Source: Burkholderiales bacterium
GTDB lineage: Bacteria > Pseudomonadota > Gammaproteobacteria > Burkholderiales > UBA11063
Direction of reading: 5' to 3'
DNA length: 13,792 bases
Assembly: GCA_020697025.1 (NCBI GenBank)
Contig: JAJFBO010000049.1
Coordinates: 1 to 13,792 of the forward strand
Part shown: in pieces, positions 1 to 7,909 of the stretch
Numbering within the stretch: the first letter of the stretch is position 1
How the letters are laid out: each line of letters starts with the position of its first letter
Notes under the pieces: generated by a model
What the model was told of the DNA's origin: nothing
The model's database searches: none
Seen by the model: the letters and a program-made list of their open reading frames with translations, nothing else
Position numbers and translations under genes: made by a program

Positions 1-260
1 ATCCAAGCTATCCTCCCCTGGATTTAGCTGCCAGTGGTGCTGTAGTTGTAACAAATATTTGTGGGATTAAGAATGATTTAAAAATGTATTCTGATAATAT
101 TATTTCGGTAGAATTGGATACTGAAAGTTTATTGTATGGATTACAAGAGGGTATAAAGTTAGCCAAAAATCAAAATCAGAGAGAAATAAACTATAGAAAT
201 AATAAATTATTAACTAATTGGGAACAGTCATTTGCTGATATTTTGGAATATTTGGGATAA
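1..260 (+). CDS. Glycosyltransferase, WsaF-like C-terminal end (partial, 5' end outside window)
   Basis: An open frame enters from the left edge (first full codon at position 3) and ends with TAA at 258-260, giving 85 residues of a C-terminus. It begins PSYPPLDLAASGAVVVTN, which resembles the C-terminal nucleotide-sugar-binding region of WsaF-like rhamnosyltransferases and related GT4/GT1 enzymes, where a P-x-YPPLE-MAASGA-VVTN pattern is characteristic (family knowledge, from memory). Later residues (KNDLKMYSDNIISVELD) also fit the end of that domain. It would transfer a sugar onto a growing surface glycan in the cytoplasm. The next glycosyltransferase starts 3 nt after this stop, so the two are probably one transcription unit. 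Donor and linkage cannot be told from this fragment. Confidence 0.75.
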   Translation, partial: PSYPPLDLAASGAVVVTNICGIKNDLKMYSDNIISVELDTESLLYGLQEGIKLAKNQNQREINYRNNKLLTNWEQSFADILEYLG

Positions 261-263
261 ATT

Positions 264-1445
264 ATGTTTATATTTAACCAAGAATCGTTTTTATATCAAG
301 ACCCATGGATTAGCACATTTTCCGATAGACTTAAATCACTAAGTATGGGCACAACAAAAATAGCCTATTTTTATAATAGAGTGGATAATAGTACATTTCG
401 CTATCGTGTATATAATATGATAAATGTAATCCAACAAAAATTGGAAAATATTTCCACATCATTTTTCACGGATATTGATTTACATCTAATGGATCAAGTC
501 ATTGATCAATCTGATATTTTAATACTATGCCGTGTTAAATATTCAAATCATATAAATACGCTTATAACTAGAGCAAAAAATAAAGGAGTAAGAGTTATTT
601 TTGATGTCGATGATCTTGTATTTAATGCTGACCATACCCATCTAATTCTGAATACGTTAGATCAGGATCTAAATTATTCTGAAGCATGGGATTCTTGGTT
701 TGCTTATATAGGGCGTATAGGTGCTACTTTAAAGCTTTGTGATGAAGCTATTGCTACAAATGATTTTTTAGCGGAGCAAATAAGACTCTTCGCTGGGATA
801 AAAACACATATTATTCCCAATTTTGTAAATGAAGAGCAAATGACAATATCCAAAAGAATATATGATCAAAAAATAAATAATGGTTTTAAACGTGATAGAT
901 ACGTATACCTAGGCTACTTTAGTGGCACACCAAGTCACAATCGAGATTTTGCTATTTTAAATAATTCTTTGATTAAATTATTTAAAATAAGGGATGATAT
1001 TCGGGTAGTAATTGTAGGATATATGGAAGTTAAAGGAGATCTTGCAAAATATAAAGATAGAATTATTTTTCATCCTTTCCAAGATTATGTAAATTTACAG
1101 AGACTTATTGCTTCTGTAGAGATAAATTTAGTTCCGTTACAAAATAACATTTTTACTAATTGTAAGTCTGAATTGAAATATTTTGAAGCAGCTATTTGCG
1201 GCACATTAAGTATTGCATCAAAAACTTATACTTATACAAATGCAATTAAGAATAGAGTTAATGGATATTTGGCTGGTGATATAGAATGGGTCAATAAAAT
1301 TTTAGAATTATGCAACCTTATAGATAACAGTGCATATTCAACTATGGCAGAACAAGCACATCTGCATGCGATAAATGGCTATGCCTGGTATAATCAAGGA
1401 GAAAAAATACTAAAAATGATTAAGGGCGGTAATGAACTTTTTTAA
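264..1445 (+). CDS. Glycosyltransferase, GT4/GT-B type
   Basis: The 393-residue protein has no signal peptide and looks like a cytoplasmic GT-B glycosyltransferase of a surface-polysaccharide cluster. Visible landmarks are KIAYFYNRVDNSTFRYR (about residues 32-48, typical of the N-terminal lobe of this group), FDVDDLVF (113-120), IIPNFVNE (183-190), FSGTPSHNRDF (219-229, start of the C-terminal lobe) and an acidic donor-site region, KSELKYFEAAICG (301-313). The ATG at 264 is preceded by GGGA about 8 nt upstream and lies 3 nt after the previous stop, so I prefer it; an internal ATG at 345, just before the conserved KIAYFYNR block, is the alternative and would remove 27 residues. The 3' end overlaps the next gene by 14 bp, suggesting translational coupling. 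Sugar specificity is unknown. Confidence 0.8.
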   Translation: MFIFNQESFLYQDPWISTFSDRLKSLSMGTTKIAYFYNRVDNSTFRYRVYNMINVIQQKLENISTSFFTDIDLHLMDQVIDQSDILILCRVKYSNHINTLITRAKNKGVRVIFDVDDLVFNADHTHLILNTLDQDLNYSEAWDSWFAYIGRIGATLKLCDEAIATNDFLAEQIRLFAGIKTHIIPNFVNEEQMTISKRIYDQKINNGFKRDRYVYLGYFSGTPSHNRDFAILNNSLIKLFKIRDDIRVVIVGYMEVKGDLAKYKDRIIFHPFQDYVNLQRLIASVEINLVPLQNNIFTNCKSELKYFEAAICGTLSIASKTYTYTNAIKNRVNGYLAGDIEWVNKILELCNLIDNSAYSTMAEQAHLHAINGYAWYNQGEKILKMIKGGNELF

Positions 1446-2758
1446 TCATTTAAAGCAAAATAGGTTTCAATACTGTATATTATTAATGATATTTTTTTTT
1501 ATTATATTAAGACAGTGGGAACGCGTGCATCATTATGTTTTATATGCTGAAGATGGTAGGGGATTTTTACCCAGATCTGTGATGTATGGTTTTAATGCAG
1601 TTTTGAGACCATATACAGGTTACCTTCAAGTTGCTCCTCAATTAATATCACTTATTTCTTATTATATTAGTCTAAAATATTATCCCCTTATTACCTTATT
1701 TATTTGTGGTTTTATATATTCTTTAGCAATTTCATCAATAATTAATTCATCTTATTCATGGATATGTCGTAATCAAATGGTAAGGTTTTTTATTGCTTTA
1801 AGCTTAACCTTTATACCTGGGACAACTGAAATTTTAGGTAATTTAGCTAATTTGCATACTATTTTATATATTTTTGTTACTTTTAAAATGGTAGCCAAGT
1901 TTGATGCGAAGTACTCAGTTTTAGATTATATACTATTTATTATAACGGCTTTTTCTGCTGGTGAATTTTTTCTTATACTTCCTGTAGTTTTATATAGAAT
2001 GTTTGTTCTATATAAATCTAAACAGAGTTTAGTATGTATTTTTCAGCATTTATTAATTTTGTTAATAATCGTATTTTCAATTGTTATAAATTATTTTACA
2101 GCTTTACAAGCTGGGGTTATGGGACATAAAAATTTAATAGATCATATTTTACTTCTTATACAATATTTACCACATATTTTATTAACAATTAGTAATCGAA
2201 TTTTTTATTTACCTATTTTAGGTAATCTAACACTTTCAATTAATCATTATTTTATAATAGCAGTAATTACTGGCGTAATTATGATATTATATTTAAGAAT
2301 AAGTTGTATAAAGACTATTATTTTATAGTGTTAATTATTACTTTAATGTCGCAAATGTTAGAAATTATCTTAACAATAAGAGTTAGGGATGTAGCTTTAC
2401 ATACGTCTTATTTAGGCCAATTAACTAACAAAGGTCAATTATCAACACGTTACTGTATAATCATGATGCCAGTTGTAGTAATATTTTGGTATGTATTTGT
2501 GAGTAAGTTATTAAGAAAATTTAACTGGAGCATTAAGAATATAAATTATATTTTAATTTGTATTAGTTTATACATTATATCAGTTAATATTGATAGGATG
2601 TTTTTTGGCAACTTTTATTACGTACCACGCGTAAAGCTGGAGGAAAAATATCTATGGCCATTTAATGTCAGATTGATTTATAATACAATTCATTATGGAA
2701 TGCCGCAAAGTATAACGGTTCCATCGGCCCCTATGGATGGGATTTAACAATCAAGTAA
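1432..2758 (+). pseudogene. Polytopic membrane protein (GT-C-like?), broken by two frameshifts
   Basis: One membrane protein is spread over three frames: 1432 to about 2300, about 2298-2722, and about 2723-2758. Restoring one base near 2296-2303 joins ...MILYL to ...KLYKDYYFIVL in the middle of a hydrophobic stretch. Restoring one base near 2721-2723 changes the ending from VPSAPMDGI to VPIGPYGWDLTIK, and a VPI-P-GW ending is what I recall for this family. The repaired length is 443 codons including stop. The N-terminus has a first membrane segment, then a loop with the YAEDG motif (about residues 38-42) and RPYTGYLQ. An acidic motif in the first external loop is a GT-C hallmark, so a lipid-linked-sugar glycosyltransferase role is possible but only inferred. 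The second piece has only a TTG start at 2304 and the first frame stops at 2328. Either a real pseudogene or base-calling errors. Confidence 0.75.
1492..1500 (+). repeat. T9 homopolymer tract in the 5' end of the membrane-protein gene
   Basis: Nine consecutive T residues lie about 60 nt into the coding region, encoding part of the first membrane segment (IFFFIIL). Tracts like this near the start of a surface-glycan gene can vary in length by slipped-strand mispairing and switch the gene on and off (established for Neisseria and other phase-variable genes). Here the tract is currently in frame with the downstream first segment. In such AT-rich DNA the run may be coincidental. Confidence 0.4.
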
Positions 2759-2789
2759 CCACATAAATAAAAGCTTGTGAGATAAATTA

Positions 2790-4664
2790 ATGGAAAAACA
2801 AATAAAATATCTAAAAGAGAAACTTGGACTATTTCTCCGTGGAAAAAACAAAAGAAGTTTGAAAGAATTAATAGCACATATAAAGTATCGCGGTTTAAAA
2901 AATTTAATTTATGCTTTTTTAAACAAAAAAAACATTTTAAACTCTAAATTAAACTATTACCATTCATGGTTTATAAATACACATTCTCCAAGTCTGTCAG
3001 ATTTAGCTAGTCAAAAGATCTATAAATTTGACTACGAACCTTTAATAAGTATTATTGTTCCAACATATAATACACCTAAGCAGTTCTTAATTGATATGAT
3101 TGAATCAGTGATATCACAAACTTATTCAAAGTGGGAATTATGTATTGCTGATGGCGCCAGTATAAGTAATGATACTTTAGAAGTATTGCGACATTATTCA
3201 CTTAAAGATTCACGAATTAAAGTGCTTTTCTTAATAGAAAATTTTCATATTAGTGGAAATACTAATCAAGCTTTAACTATTGCCAGTGGAGAATACATGG
3301 GGTTTTTTGATCATGATGATCTTCTAACACCTAATTGTGTCTTTGAGTATGTAAATGCAATAAATAAAAATAATAAGCCCGCTTTATTATATTGTGATGA
3401 AGATAAAGTAAGCTCCAATTCAAAATTTTTTTCTAATCCTACTTTTAAACCTGATTTTGCTTTGGATACGTTAAGAACAAATAACTATATTTGTCATTGG
3501 TTGGTAATTCGTCGGGATATACTCGATAAAGCCGGCGAATTTGATTCTAAATGTGATGGAGCACAAGATTATGATATGGTTCTAAGGGTTGTGGATATTG
3601 CTCAAGATATTATTCATATTCCTAAAGTTTTATACCATTGGCGGATTCACTCTTTATCAACTGCCTCGGGGTTAGGTAGTACAAAACCATATACACATGA
3701 GGCTGGGTTATGGGCGTTAACTAAACATTTAGAGCGAAACTGCTTACCTGGAAAAGTACGGGATGGTATAAATATCAATACTTATAAAATTGATTATGAA
3801 TTAATATCTCTTCCTTTAATTAGTATAATCATTTCTATAAGTTCCGAGATAGCTAATTTATATAATTGTATCGATTCGATCACAAAAAAAACAACATATT
3901 CAAATTATGAAATAATATTAGTTCAACCAAGTTCATCCAGTTTAAACATAGACTTAAATAAGCTGCAAAAGAAGTATCCTCAATCAAAGATTTATCTGTA
4001 TAAAAGTAATTTAACAAAAATATCAGTTATAAATAATCTTGGGATATCTCATGCAAAAGGTGAATATCTTACGTTTCTAGATAGTAATGCTAAGATACTT
4101 ACATCAAATTGGCTTGAAGAAATGCTTATGTTAGCGCAACGTAAGGATGTTGTAGCTGTTGGTGCCAAACTATATCATCCAAATAATAGTTTATGTAGTG
4201 GAGGCATTATTCTAGGATTTGGACAACTAGGTATTGGGGTTGTTGCTTATCATAATGCACCGAAATTATATCGAGGTTATGGCAACATATTATATAATGT
4301 ACATAATGTAAGTGCTATTACATTAAATGGAATGATGATAGAGAAACGTAAAATAAATAAATTAGCTGGATTTGATGAAAACTATGCATCTGCTTTTTTG
4401 GATATAGATTTATGTATAAGACTAAGAAAAGCAGAATATTTAATTGTATGGACGCCTTTTGTCCGGATAGTATGTCACTCCATAATTCATTTAAATTACT
4501 CTTTTCAAAATAGTGCTGGTAATTCTGATTTTAAATCTGATTTAAGTATATTTGCCACAAAATATAATACTCCGCTAAACGATCCTTACTATAATATAAA
4601 TTTAAGTAGGTCAGAAAAGGCATATTCTCTAGATATTTCTTCATATAAAAAATATGTATTATAA
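2790..4664 (+). CDS. Tandem GT2 glycosyltransferase (two GT-A domains)
   Basis: This 624-residue protein contains two family-2 GT-A domains. The first (about 84-290) opens with PLISIIVPTYNTP, carries a DHDD metal/nucleotide site (174-177), and has the acceptor-side pattern DGAQDYDMVLR (256-266) followed by YHWRIH (282-287), typical of O-antigen and rhamnan GT2 enzymes. The second (about 342-565) opens with PLISIIISIS and ends with FLDIDLCIRLRKAEY (536-550), but its expected DxD position reads DSN (431-433), so it may be weakened or inactive. The N-terminal ~80 residues are basic and may contact the membrane or a partner. Start ATG 2790 follows the repaired end of the broken membrane gene by 31 nt, with a weak GTGAG upstream. 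A 151-bp gap follows. Acts in the cytoplasm on a lipid-linked glycan; donor and acceptor unknown. Confidence 0.85.
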   Translation: MEKQIKYLKEKLGLFLRGKNKRSLKELIAHIKYRGLKNLIYAFLNKKNILNSKLNYYHSWFINTHSPSLSDLASQKIYKFDYEPLISIIVPTYNTPKQFLIDMIESVISQTYSKWELCIADGASISNDTLEVLRHYSLKDSRIKVLFLIENFHISGNTNQALTIASGEYMGFFDHDDLLTPNCVFEYVNAINKNNKPALLYCDEDKVSSNSKFFSNPTFKPDFALDTLRTNNYICHWLVIRRDILDKAGEFDSKCDGAQDYDMVLRVVDIAQDIIHIPKVLYHWRIHSLSTASGLGSTKPYTHEAGLWALTKHLERNCLPGKVRDGININTYKIDYELISLPLISIIISISSEIANLYNCIDSITKKTTYSNYEIILVQPSSSSLNIDLNKLQKKYPQSKIYLYKSNLTKISVINNLGISHAKGEYLTFLDSNAKILTSNWLEEMLMLAQRKDVVAVGAKLYHPNNSLCSGGIILGFGQLGIGVVAYHNAPKLYRGYGNILYNVHNVSAITLNGMMIEKRKINKLAGFDENYASAFLDIDLCIRLRKAEYLIVWTPFVRIVCHSIIHLNYSFQNSAGNSDFKSDLSIFATKYNTPLNDPYYNINLSRSEKAYSLDISSYKKYVL

Positions 4665-4753
4665 ATATACACGTGTAATATAACAATGAATGAATTCTCG
4701 CTCAAATTTAGCTGATATATTAACCCATGATGACTAATATTTGTTGCAGTTAG

Positions 4754-4780
4754 TTAGACAGTATTTTTAAATTCTATGAT
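4754..4780 (+). promoter_or_regulatory. Possible sigma-70 promoter for the CDP-sugar operon
   Basis: The 151-bp gap before rfbF contains a -10-like TATGAT at 4775-4780. The best -35 candidate is TTAGAC at 4754-4759, only 15 bp away, which is short; TTGCAG at 4744-4749 is too far. The gap marks the change from glycosyltransferases to nucleotide-sugar genes, so a promoter here is reasonable, but the sequence evidence is weak. No terminator hairpin was seen after the upstream gene. Confidence 0.3.
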
Positions 4781-4815
4781 AAAATGCTATCCTAAATATA
4801 CAAATGGAGTTATGA

Positions 4816-5589
4816 ATGAAATGTGTTCTATTAGCTGGCGGCCTTGGTACAAGATTATCTGAAGAAACAGTTATTAAGCCAAAGCCTATGGTCGAAATAG
4901 GCGGAAAGCCTATTTTATGGCATATTATGAAAATGTATTCACATTATGGGATTAATGAATTCATAATTTGTTTAGGTTATAAAGGTTATATTGTAAAAGA
5001 GTATTTTGCCAATTATTTTTTACATATGTCAGATGTAACATTTGATATGCAAAATAACCAAATGGAGGTACATAATAACTACGCTGAGCCATGGAAAGTT
5101 ACTCTTATAAACACTGGTGATGAATCTATGACTGGCGGACGGTTAAAATATGCCAAAGAATATGTCAAAAATGATGAAGCCTTTTGCTTTACTTATGGTG
5201 ATGGCTTAAGCAATGTAAATATTAGTAAACTAATTGAGTTTCATAATACACAGGGAAGGCTTGCAACTCTAACTGCGGTTACACCCCCTGGGCGTTTTGG
5301 CGCATTAGATATTAATGAACAAATAATCACTAGTTTTAAAGAAAAGCCTAAAGGTGATGGAGCCTATATTAATGGGGGATTTTTTGTTTTATCACCCAAG
5401 GTAATTGACTTAATTGATAGTGATAGTTGTATTTGGGAAAAAGAGCCGCTAGAGGCTTTGGCTGAAGGCGGGCAGTTAGCAGCATATACTCATGATGAGT
5501 TCTGGCAGCCAATGGATACGCTTCGCGATAAGCATTATTTAGAATCATTATGGAACTCCAATGAGGCGCCATGGAAGCTGTGGAAATGA
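4816..5589 (+). CDS. rfbF: Glucose-1-phosphate cytidylyltransferase (RfbF/DdhA)
   Basis: Converts alpha-D-glucose 1-phosphate and CTP to CDP-glucose plus pyrophosphate, the entry step to CDP-3,6-dideoxyhexoses. The 257-residue length matches the family. The N-terminal nucleotidyltransferase signature is [18 protein letters not shown] with GTR at 11-13 and [12 protein letters not shown] just after; the metal-binding YGDG lies at 127-130, then [18 protein letters not shown] (about 174-191) and [10 protein letters not shown] near the C-terminus, all characteristic of RfbF. Start 4816 is supported by GGAG about 9 nt upstream and the canonical MK-VLLAGG beginning; an ATG at 4812 is in another frame. 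The stop TGA overlaps the next ATG as ATGA, indicating translational coupling to rfbG. No lesion is visible. Presumably the first gene of the operon. Confidence 0.95.
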   Translation: MKCVLLAGGLGTRLSEETVIKPKPMVEIGGKPILWHIMKMYSHYGINEFIICLGYKGYIVKEYFANYFLHMSDVTFDMQNNQMEVHNNYAEPWKVTLINTGDESMTGGRLKYAKEYVKNDEAFCFTYGDGLSNVNISKLIEFHNTQGRLATLTAVTPPGRFGALDINEQIITSFKEKPKGDGAYINGGFFVLSPKVIDLIDSDSCIWEKEPLEALAEGGQLAAYTHDEFWQPMDTLRDKHYLESLWNSNEAPWKLWK

Positions 5590-6597
5590 AAACTGTTGAT
5601 AATTCTCTAACTTGTCCAAATATTGATAAAAATTTTTGGAAGAATAAAAAGGTCCTAGTAACTGGTTGTACTGGATTTAAAGGCAGCTGGTTAGTTACCT
5701 GGCTACTTGAGATGGGAGCCAATATATATGGTTATTCATTAACTGCACCAACAAATCCAAGCATGTTCGAGCTTTTGGGATTAAAAAATAAAATTAATTA
5801 TAAAATTGGCAATGTATGCGATTATACACTATTTAGCGAGTTTTTAAATCAAGCCAATCCAGAGATTGTATTTCATCTAGCAGCCCAGCCATTGGTTCGT
5901 TATTCTTACATAAACCCCATTGAAACTTATAGTACTAATGTGCTGGGCCTGGTTCATGTATTAGAAGCAATTCGTCAAAATAAACAAGTAAAAGCAGTGG
6001 TTAATGTTACCAGTGATAAATGTTACGAAAATAAAGAATGGCACTGGGGTTATCGGGAAAATGAGGCAATGGGCGGCTATGACCCGTATAGCAATAGTAA
6101 AGGTTGTGCTGAGTTAGTAACCTCATGTTATCGTAATAGCTATTTTAATGTACAAGATTACGGAAAATCACATACTACTTTATTAGCTAGTGGACGTGCG
6201 GGCAATGTGATTGGTGGCGGTGATTGGGCTACTGACCGGCTGATAGTGGATATAATGCATTCTTTTGGCACAAAAACTGTATAATGGGGATACTATTGCT
6301 GCAGATGGGTGGAATATTGGCCCGCATGATACAGATATCAAGAATGTAGAGTACATTGTCAACCGATTATGTGATTTATGGGGGGCGAAGTGGGAAGAAG
6401 ATGCAACAGATCATCCGCATGAAGCAAATTTTTTAAAATTAGATTGTAGCCGGGCGCGAGAATTACTTGGTTGGACTCAACGCTGGAATCTGGATACTAC
6501 TTTAAACAAGATTATTCAGTGGTATAAATCATATATATCAAAAGAAGATATGTATAAAGTAACTATAGAACAAATCAATAATTACATAGAAAGTTAG
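5586..6597 (+). pseudogene. rfbG: CDP-glucose 4,6-dehydratase (RfbG/DdhB), internal deletion with frameshift
   Basis: The intact enzyme turns CDP-glucose into CDP-4-keto-6-deoxyglucose using bound NAD+. The 5' part shows a complete extended-SDR front half: TGCTGFKG (26-33), HLAAQPLVRYSY, VTSDKCYENKEW, YSNSK (catalytic Y168 and K172) and AGNVIGGGDWATDRLI. It then reads DIMHSFGTKTV and stops at 6282-6284. In the +1 frame AQKLYNGD leads into GWNIGPHDTD, HPHEANFLKLDCS and a normal RfbG C-terminus ending at 6597. The conserved middle block I recall for this family (about 30 residues containing RNP and RPWQHVLEPLSGY) is absent at the junction, 6264-6268. So a deletion of roughly 90 bp, not a multiple of three, is inferred. 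I chose ATG 5586 (ATGA overlap with rfbF, GGAAG 8 nt upstream) over ATG 5571. Restoring the frame alone would not recover the missing block. Confidence 0.88.
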
Positions 6598-6600
6598 ATT

Positions 6601-7908
6601 ATGCAAGAATTAAGAGATAAAATAAAAGCTTTAGTGAAAGAATATGCGGATGCCAACTTTGGAATTAAAACTTTTATTGCAGGTTTTTCAGCCATTCCTC
6701 CATCAGGTAAAGTAATCGGTGATGTTGAACTAATGTATATGACTGATGCGGTTTTAGATGGATGGTTAACAACTGGGAGATTTAATACCCAGTTTGAAAA
6801 TGAACTAGGCAAATTTTTAGGTCTTAAGCATGTTCTGACTACTAATTCCGGATCCTCGGCCAATTTATTGGCATTTACTGCTCTTACCTCACCACGTTTA
6901 GGTGTACGGGCAATTAAGCCGGGGGATGAAGTTATTTCTGTGGCAGCGGGTTTTCCAACTACAGTAAATCCAATTTTGCAATGTGGGGCAGTTCCTGTAT
7001 TTATCGATGTAAATATCCCCACATATAATATTGATGTGACTCAAATTGAAGCAGCTATAACGCCTAAAACTAAAGCAATATTTATTGCACATACTTTGGG
7101 TAATCCCTATGATTTGAGTGTTGTTGCAAGCCTTGCCAAAAAGTATAATTTATGGCTAATTGAAGATTGCTGTGATGCACTAGGAACAAAGTATGATGGT
7201 AAGTTAGTAGGCAGTTTTGGCGATTTATGTACAATTAGTTTTTATCCTGCTCATCACATAACCATGGGTGAAGGTGGGATTATTGGCACTAATAATGATG
7301 AATTAAAAGTTATTGTTGAATCTTTTCGTGACTGGGGGCGTGATTGCTACTGTCAGCCAGGGCAAGATAACACTTGTGGCAAACGTTTTTGTTGGAAATT
7401 AGGCGATTTGCCAGCAGGATATGATCACAAGTACACTTATACACATCTAGGGTATAATTTAAAAATTACGGATATGCAGGCAGCTTGTGGTTTGGCACAA
7501 TTAACCCGATTAAATGATTTAATTGATAAACGTAAAACTAATTTTACTTACTTAAAACATAAATTAAGTACATGTACTGATTTTCTTATTTTACCTGAAG
7601 CAACACCTAATTCAGAACCATCATGGTTTGGTTTTCCAATTACTGTTAGGGATAATGCAGGGTTTACAAGGCGTGACCTAATTGACTACTTAGATGAAAA
7701 TAAAGTAGGTACCAGGTTGTTATTTGCAGGCAATTTAACTAAGCAGCCCTATATGATAGGGCGTAATTTTAAAATACATGGAGAATTGACTAATACAGAT
7801 ATTATTATGAATAATACTTTTTGGGTTGGAATCTATCCAGGATTAACGACAGAGATGTTAGATTATACAGCACAAAAAATTGGTGAGTTTTGTGGTGTTA
7901 GTTTCTAG
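6601..7908 (+). CDS. rfbH: CDP-4-dehydro-6-deoxyglucose 3-dehydrase, E1 (RfbH/DdhC)
   Basis: A PMP/PLP-dependent enzyme with a [2Fe-2S] cluster that, with an E3 reductase, removes the C3 hydroxyl of CDP-4-keto-6-deoxyglucose. The 435-residue protein has the aminotransferase-fold landmarks [11 protein letters not shown] (81-91), [10 protein letters not shown] (187-196) and [14 protein letters not shown] (213-226). The usual PLP-binding lysine is replaced by histidine (H218), the hallmark separating these dehydrases from sugar aminotransferases. Cluster ligand candidates are Cys191, Cys249, Cys251 and Cys259, in the [17 protein letters not shown] region. It starts 3 nt after the rfbG remnant and stops 1 nt before the next gene's ATG, so it belongs to the same operon. 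It looks intact. The partner reductase (rfbI/ddhD) is not in this window; the substrate-making gene upstream is broken, so activity would need a second copy elsewhere. Confidence 0.95.
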   Translation: MQELRDKIKALVKEYADANFGIKTFIAGFSAIPPSGKVIGDVELMYMTDAVLDGWLTTGRFNTQFENELGKFLGLKHVLTTNSGSSANLLAFTALTSPRLGVRAIKPGDEVISVAAGFPTTVNPILQCGAVPVFIDVNIPTYNIDVTQIEAAITPKTKAIFIAHTLGNPYDLSVVASLAKKYNLWLIEDCCDALGTKYDGKLVGSFGDLCTISFYPAHHITMGEGGIIGTNNDELKVIVESFRDWGRDCYCQPGQDNTCGKRFCWKLGDLPAGYDHKYTYTHLGYNLKITDMQAACGLAQLTRLNDLIDKRKTNFTYLKHKLSTCTDFLILPEATPNSEPSWFGFPITVRDNAGFTRRDLIDYLDENKVGTRLLFAGNLTKQPYMIGRNFKIHGELTNTDIIMNNTFWVGIYPGLTTEMLDYTAQKIGEFCGVSF

Positions 7909-7909
7909 T

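Noticed and set aside
5369..5722. Minus-strand open frame of 117 codons
   Set aside because: It is antisense to the rfbF 3' end and rfbG 5' end, which have clear family motifs; the translation shows no recognisable domain.
6594..7022. Minus-strand open frame of 142 codons
   Set aside because: It lies entirely opposite rfbH, whose motifs are unambiguous; a codon-bias shadow.
7880..7909. TTG start extending the YerE-like protein by ten residues
   Set aside because: The extension lies inside rfbH, and the family start is the MK-DYI sequence at ATG 7910, just after the rfbH stop.
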